Source: Treponema sp. UBA1793
Lineage (GTDB): Bacteria > Spirochaetota > Spirochaetia > Treponematales > Treponemataceae
Assembly (NCBI GenBank): GCA_002314445.1
Contig: DCFX01000089.1
Span: 7,055-52,207, forward strand
DNA: 45,153 bases
Direction: 5' to 3'
Shown here one piece after another: positions 41,765 through 45,153 of the stretch; position 1 is the stretch's first letter, and each line of letters starts with the position of its first letter. The notes beneath the pieces are model-generated. The model was not told the origin of the DNA. It ran no database searches and saw only the letters and a program-made list of their open reading frames with translations. The position numbers and the translations under genes were made by a program.

Positions 41765-41773
41765 AGTATATCA
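41765..41773 (-). promoter_or_regulatory. Extended -10 promoter of the lipoprotein gene, probably leaderless
   Basis: TGATATACT on the minus strand is an extended -10; TATACT ends 6 bases before the ATG. A weak -35 (TGTATT) lies 17 bases further upstream. No Shine-Dalgarno sequence is present. Confidence 0.5.
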
Positions 41774-41834
41774 TATCTGACAAGAAAAATACAGTATTGC
41801 AAAGAGAGCTTAATCCCTGGCATGACACCAGTCA

Positions 41835-41863
41835 TTGAAAGGCATTCTTTTTTCTGATAAGAT
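41835..41863 (+). promoter_or_regulatory. Aconitase promoter
   Basis: TTGAAA and TAAGAT are 17 bases apart, 55 bases before the aconitase start. Confidence 0.6.
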
Positions 41864-41918
41864 AACAGGATAAAGTTACTTCATTACTATTATAATTATA
41901 ACTATTCGAGGTACCAGC

Positions 41919-43943
41919 ATGCCGCTAACATTAACTGAAAAAATTCTCCAGGCTCACATTGTTCCTGAAGCCTGTCCTGACACGAAATTTACCCCGGGCG
42001 AACGTATTGAACGCGGAGCCGACATTGCAATCCATATTGACCAGACACTCACGCAGGATGCGACGGGAACGATGACATATCTCCAGTTTGAAACAATCGG
42101 CATTCCACGCGTAAAGACCGAAGTCTCGGTCTCATACGTCGACCACAACACGCTCCAGACTGATTTTAAAAATATGGACGATCACCGCTATCTCCAGAGC
42201 GTTGCCGCAAAATACGGACTCTATTTTTCACGGCCGGGAAACGGCATCTGCCATCAGGTACATCTTGAACATTTCGGAAAACCGGGAAAAACACTGCTCG
42301 GCTCAGACAGCCATACTCCTACGGGCGGCGGCATCGGCATGATTGCAATAGGCGCCGGCGGACTCGACGTTGCTGTTGCAATGGGCGGCGGTGCATTTCA
42401 TCTTGCAATGCCGAAAGTATTCGGCGTACAGCTTACCGGAAAACTAAGAAAAGGCGTAAGCGCGAAAGACATCATTCTCGAAGTGCTCCGCCGTGAAACA
42501 GTAAAGGGCGGTGTTGGTGCAGTATACGAATATTTCGGGCCGGGAGTAGCGACGCTGTCTGTTCCTCAGCGTGCAACAATCACAAACATGGGTGCAGAAC
42601 TGGGCGCAACGTGCTCACTATTTCCGTCCGACCAGAAAACTAAAACGTTTCTCTCATCAATGGGACGTGCAAAAGACTGGACAAAACAGGAAGCAGACAT
42701 CGGATCCGAATACGATAAAATAATCCAGATTGATTTGAATAAACTCGGCGCAATGGCAGCACAGCCCCATTCGCCCGACGCTGTTACTACTGTAAAAAAA
42801 CTTGCAGGTACAAAAGTAACACAGGTCGTCATAGGTTCGTGTACAAACAGTTCTCTCGACGATCTTGAAACTGTCGCCGCAATTGTCCAGGGTAAACACA
42901 TTGCACCCGGTGTCGAAGCGGGAATCGCTCCGGGCAGCCGTACAACACTCATGATGGCCGACAAAGCCGGAATTCTCGGCACGCTCATCGAAGCGGGCTT
43001 CCGCATTCTCGAAAGCGCATGCGGCCCGTGCATCGGCATGGGATTCGCTCCGAACAGCGAAGGCGTGTCACTGCGCACATTCAACAGAAACTTCAAGGGA
43101 AGAAGCGGAACGGCCGACGCGCAGGTATATCTTGTCTCTCCCGAAACGGCTGCGGCCTCGGCTGTAACAGGAACGTTCACCGAAGCGGAAAAACTTACAT
43201 ATACAGACCATGCATATGTCCGCGGAATCAGAACCAGTATGCTTGACGGAAAAGACAAACGGCTTGCTCCTGCGGCAATCAGAAAGGCAGGCAAAGATGA
43301 AGGTATGCTTATTCCGCCGCTTACACCAGCAGCCAGCGCAAAAATAGAAATAGTGCGCGGCCCGAACATAAAACCGTGCCCGCCCTGCCCGCCGTGCGCT
43401 TCATCGCTGAAGCTGCCCGTACTGCTTAAAACTGGTGATAATGTATCTACTGACGACATAATGCCGGCGGGAACGAAAGTCCTTCCGTTCCGTTCGAACA
43501 TCCCTGAAATCAGCAAATTTACTTTTTCAAGACTTGACGAGACATTCTACACCAGAGCTGAAGCGACAAAATTCAGCGGATGCTTTGTCGTCGGAGGCGA
43601 GAATTACGGACAAGGCTCGTCACGGGAACATGCAGCACTCGGACCGATGTACCTCGGTGTACGCGCCGTCATTACAAAGAGTTTCGCGCGCATTCACAAG
43701 GCAAATCTTGTAAATTACGGAATTATTCCAATTACATTTGTAAATCCCGCCGATTATGATATAATTAAACAGGGAGATATACTGGAAATTACAAATACAG
43801 CAGAAGCTCTCAAAACGGGAACTGAGTTCAATATTGTGATAAACGGAACGACTGTAAAAGGTGTAAACGATTTAAGCAGAAGAAACCGTGCAATACTTAT
43901 CTCAGGAGGTCTTGCAGCATATACCCGCAAAGGCGGAAATTGA
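41919..43943 (+). CDS. acnA: Aconitate hydratase
   Basis: 4Fe-4S dehydratase interconverting citrate and isocitrate. 674 residues, matching the shorter aconitase type (about 640-680) of many anaerobes rather than the 890-residue AcnA. Cluster ligands are in GSCTNSS and ACGPCIGMG; substrate-binding segments are SDSHTPTGGGIG and the C-terminal swivel motif GQGSSREHAALGP. The linker carries an unusual KPCPPCPPCASS repeat with three extra Cys. A complete citrate cycle is not expected in treponemes, so a role in glutamate synthesis is likely. The homologous homoaconitase or isopropylmalate isomerase is less likely, since those are usually split or shorter. Confidence 0.9.
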   Translation: MPLTLTEKILQAHIVPEACPDTKFTPGERIERGADIAIHIDQTLTQDATGTMTYLQFETIGIPRVKTEVSVSYVDHNTLQTDFKNMDDHRYLQSVAAKYGLYFSRPGNGICHQVHLEHFGKPGKTLLGSDSHTPTGGGIGMIAIGAGGLDVAVAMGGGAFHLAMPKVFGVQLTGKLRKGVSAKDIILEVLRRETVKGGVGAVYEYFGPGVATLSVPQRATITNMGAELGATCSLFPSDQKTKTFLSSMGRAKDWTKQEADIGSEYDKIIQIDLNKLGAMAAQPHSPDAVTTVKKLAGTKVTQVVIGSCTNSSLDDLETVAAIVQGKHIAPGVEAGIAPGSRTTLMMADKAGILGTLIEAGFRILESACGPCIGMGFAPNSEGVSLRTFNRNFKGRSGTADAQVYLVSPETAAASAVTGTFTEAEKLTYTDHAYVRGIRTSMLDGKDKRLAPAAIRKAGKDEGMLIPPLTPAASAKIEIVRGPNIKPCPPCPPCASSLKLPVLLKTGDNVSTDDIMPAGTKVLPFRSNIPEISKFTFSRLDETFYTRAEATKFSGCFVVGGENYGQGSSREHAALGPMYLGVRAVITKSFARIHKANLVNYGIIPITFVNPADYDIIKQGDILEITNTAEALKTGTEFNIVINGTTVKGVNDLSRRNRAILISGGLAAYTRKGGN

Positions 43944-43964
43944 TATCGAAGAGGAAGAGTCAAG

Positions 43965-44681
43965 ATGAACGTCCATAACATAATGGAAGAATATGTTGAA
44001 TCACGAGTAAAGCTCATGTATGATCAGCTTGAAAAAGACAGACCTGCATGGCTTATTTGCGAAACGGAGGACAGCTGTCCGGATGTTGCGAGTTATGTAC
44101 TTAACCGCATCCCGCCGCGATATATTGTATCCGGGAGAGGTATTGTCCATACCACAGACCTGCTTGACAATACCCAGCTGCGTGCTGATATTGATGCGCT
44201 CGCGCTTGAGGGCATACGCCTTATCAACACGGTGCGGCGTCCATATTATAAAAACACAAAACACACCGCAGACGTTCATCTGCCGCAGCCTTCCTTTAAT
44301 TTTCCGGTTTTTATCGGTACGGTTTTCGACGGTTCAACGTTTGAACCGCTCCCTGAAGCAGCTATTACACTCAAATACGGTGATCTTGTAGTCGATATGA
44401 TAGACAAGACATGGTCAAACCCCTGTAATACGTATAAATCAACAAAGGGGACATATTCTTTCTGGGTAAAACCTTTTAAGGCTGATAAATCCGATATAAG
44501 CAGACATTTCAATTTTACCGTCGAAGTCAGTGCACAGGGCTATTCCTCTGTAAGTTATGCGTTCAATATTCCCCTTGTCAGCGACAGTAACAGTAAGATT
44601 GAAATGAATACCTCTTATTCGCTCAAAGTTCAGGATTTATTTCTATTCCGAAGTGAGATAAATAATCCGATGGAAGACTGA
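43965..44681 (+). CDS. ComFB-domain protein with a C-terminal beta-sandwich
   Basis: The first 75 or so residues match ComFB: VHNIMEEYVESRVKLMYDQL, CPDVASYVLNRIPPRYIVS. ComFB proteins are cytoplasmic; c-di-GMP binding has been reported for cyanobacterial members. Residues about 110-215 form a separate carboxypeptidase-regulatory-like beta-sandwich (VFIGTVFDGSTFEPLPEAAI, TYSFWVKPF, TVEVSAQGYSSVSY), a fold usually found on secreted proteins, yet no signal peptide is present. The conserved Cys cluster of Bacillus ComFB is reduced. GAGGAAGAG precedes the ATG. The gene follows aconitase by 21 bases and may be cotranscribed. Confidence 0.8.
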   Translation: MNVHNIMEEYVESRVKLMYDQLEKDRPAWLICETEDSCPDVASYVLNRIPPRYIVSGRGIVHTTDLLDNTQLRADIDALALEGIRLINTVRRPYYKNTKHTADVHLPQPSFNFPVFIGTVFDGSTFEPLPEAAITLKYGDLVVDMIDKTWSNPCNTYKSTKGTYSFWVKPFKADKSDISRHFNFTVEVSAQGYSSVSYAFNIPLVSDSNSKIEMNTSYSLKVQDLFLFRSEINNPMED

Positions 44682-44694
44682 TTTTTCCGCCGGA

Positions 44695-44716
44695 GCAAAC
44701 GCATTATAACGTTTGC
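44695..44716 (+). terminator. Possible weak terminator after the ComFB gene
   Basis: GCAAACG and CGTTTGC form a seven-base stem with an eight-base loop just after the stop codon; no T tract follows. Confidence 0.35.
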
Positions 44717-44853
44717 AGCATAGTTCTCAGGTAATTGTCATCACATCATGCAGGTTATCTGTTTTATTACAGGCCGTGCATCTGTATACGACCTGCAAAA
44801 ACACTGCTCAAAGCACATTCCCGCTATTTTCGGATAGAACAAAAACAAAAAGA

Positions 44854-44941
44854 TGAAACCAGTCCGGTTTTAGGTTGAAACCAACCTGGTTTCACAATGA
44901 AATCAGGTTGGTTTCACAATGAAATCAGCCTGGTTTATTGA
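44854..44941. repeat. Four 22-bp tandem repeats, each a dyad
   Basis: Units begin at 44854, 44876, 44898 and 44920 and follow the pattern TGAAAYCAnnCTGGTTTCAC with variations. Each unit is itself an imperfect inverted repeat (TGAAACCA...TGGTTTCA), and bases 44878-44914 can fold into a long hairpin. The exact 22-bp period, two helical turns, resembles an array of protein-binding sites. Confidence 0.85.
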
Positions 44942-45153
44942 AAAATATCTGTGACATTCAAAATAAATCTCCTGTTGATAAAGAAAATACATCTGTACAT
45001 CCTGAACAATTATTCCAGGCTTCCGGCGCTGCGCAGCTTCCTCACGCTGTCCCGGCAGGAAAATCAAGCAGGATATCTGCCAGTTAATACTTTTTACATC
45101 GGTTAATCTGTGTGACTTCAATTTCTTCGGCTCTACCGGCTTTCTTGTGGGTG
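44942..45153. other. Terminal stretch without a recognised gene
   Basis: Apart from the repeats just before it, I see no gene with a ribosome binding site or family match in the last 470 bases. A 72-codon minus-strand frame runs into the repeats and is probably chance. The stretch may be the upstream region of a gene beyond the window. Confidence 0.5.

Noticed and set aside
44854..44941. CRISPR array
   Set aside because: The units are directly adjacent with a 22-bp period and no unique spacers, and no cas gene is nearby.
44903..45121. A 72-codon minus-strand reading frame
   Set aside because: It ends inside the 22-bp repeats, lacks a ribosome binding site, and its composition is unlike the neighbouring genes.

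Overview
This window comes from a spirochaete, almost certainly a treponeme or a close relative. The evidence is two tandem FlaB periplasmic flagellins followed by flaG and fliD, a flgN-flgK-flgL-fliW-csrA operon, spirochaete-type lipoproteins with relaxed lipoboxes, and several conserved treponeme-type hypothetical proteins. The DNA has moderate G+C and is dense with genes on both strands. It looks like chromosomal core; I see no phage, insertion sequence or CRISPR array.

Layout. 1-3420: 3' part of lnt, then a bioY-bioM-bioN biotin ECF transporter operon. 3458-7571: an anaerobic ribonucleotide reductase locus (nrdR, nrdD, a glycyl-radical/redoxin gene, nrdG). 7615-12084: tRNA-Met, argF, a secreted hypothetical, a DHH phosphoesterase (nrnA-like), a sigma-factor-like protein and rdgB. 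12085-12905: a decayed padR regulator and a methyltransferase remnant. 12944-20867: two flagellins, flaG, fliD, a small unknown protein, a PilZ protein, a small unknown protein, tsaE and tsaB. 20857-25228 (minus strand): flgN-flgK-flgL-fliW-csrA. 25300-26162: six tRNAs. 26210-29532: tig, clpP, clpX. 29584-31895: divergent glycosyltransferase and DEAD-box helicase. 31901-37700: smc, a membrane protein, a large lipoprotein and a SIMPL lipoprotein. 37692-45153: serS, an AI-2E family permease, two minus-strand treponeme proteins, aconitase, a ComFB-domain protein, and a terminal non-coding stretch with four 22-bp tandem repeats.

The most striking system is the ribonucleotide reductase. The nrdD product keeps the ATP cone, the catalytic barrel and the C-terminal zinc site, but it stops before the glycyl-radical loop that every class III enzyme needs. 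That loop (VYARIVGYYRAVRNWNKG) lies on a separate gene 100 bp downstream, fused to a redoxin domain with a CPNC motif, and translationally coupled to the activase gene nrdG. The gap holds its own sigma-70 promoter flanked and overlapped by two NrdR-box-like palindromes; a similar pair precedes nrdR-nrdD. This looks like a two-polypeptide class III enzyme whose radical subunit carries its own putative reductant and may be replaced or induced independently.

Other themes. Seven genes have a -10 element 6-8 bases before the start codon and no Shine-Dalgarno sequence, suggesting many leaderless mRNAs. c-di-GMP-type output domains (PilZ, ComFB) sit close to flagellar genes, and CsrA/FliW lie next to the flagellin leaders they probably control. 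The padR relic contains a perfect 23-bp inverted repeat that ends exactly at one of its two frameshifts. SMC is short and lacks a recognisable hinge.
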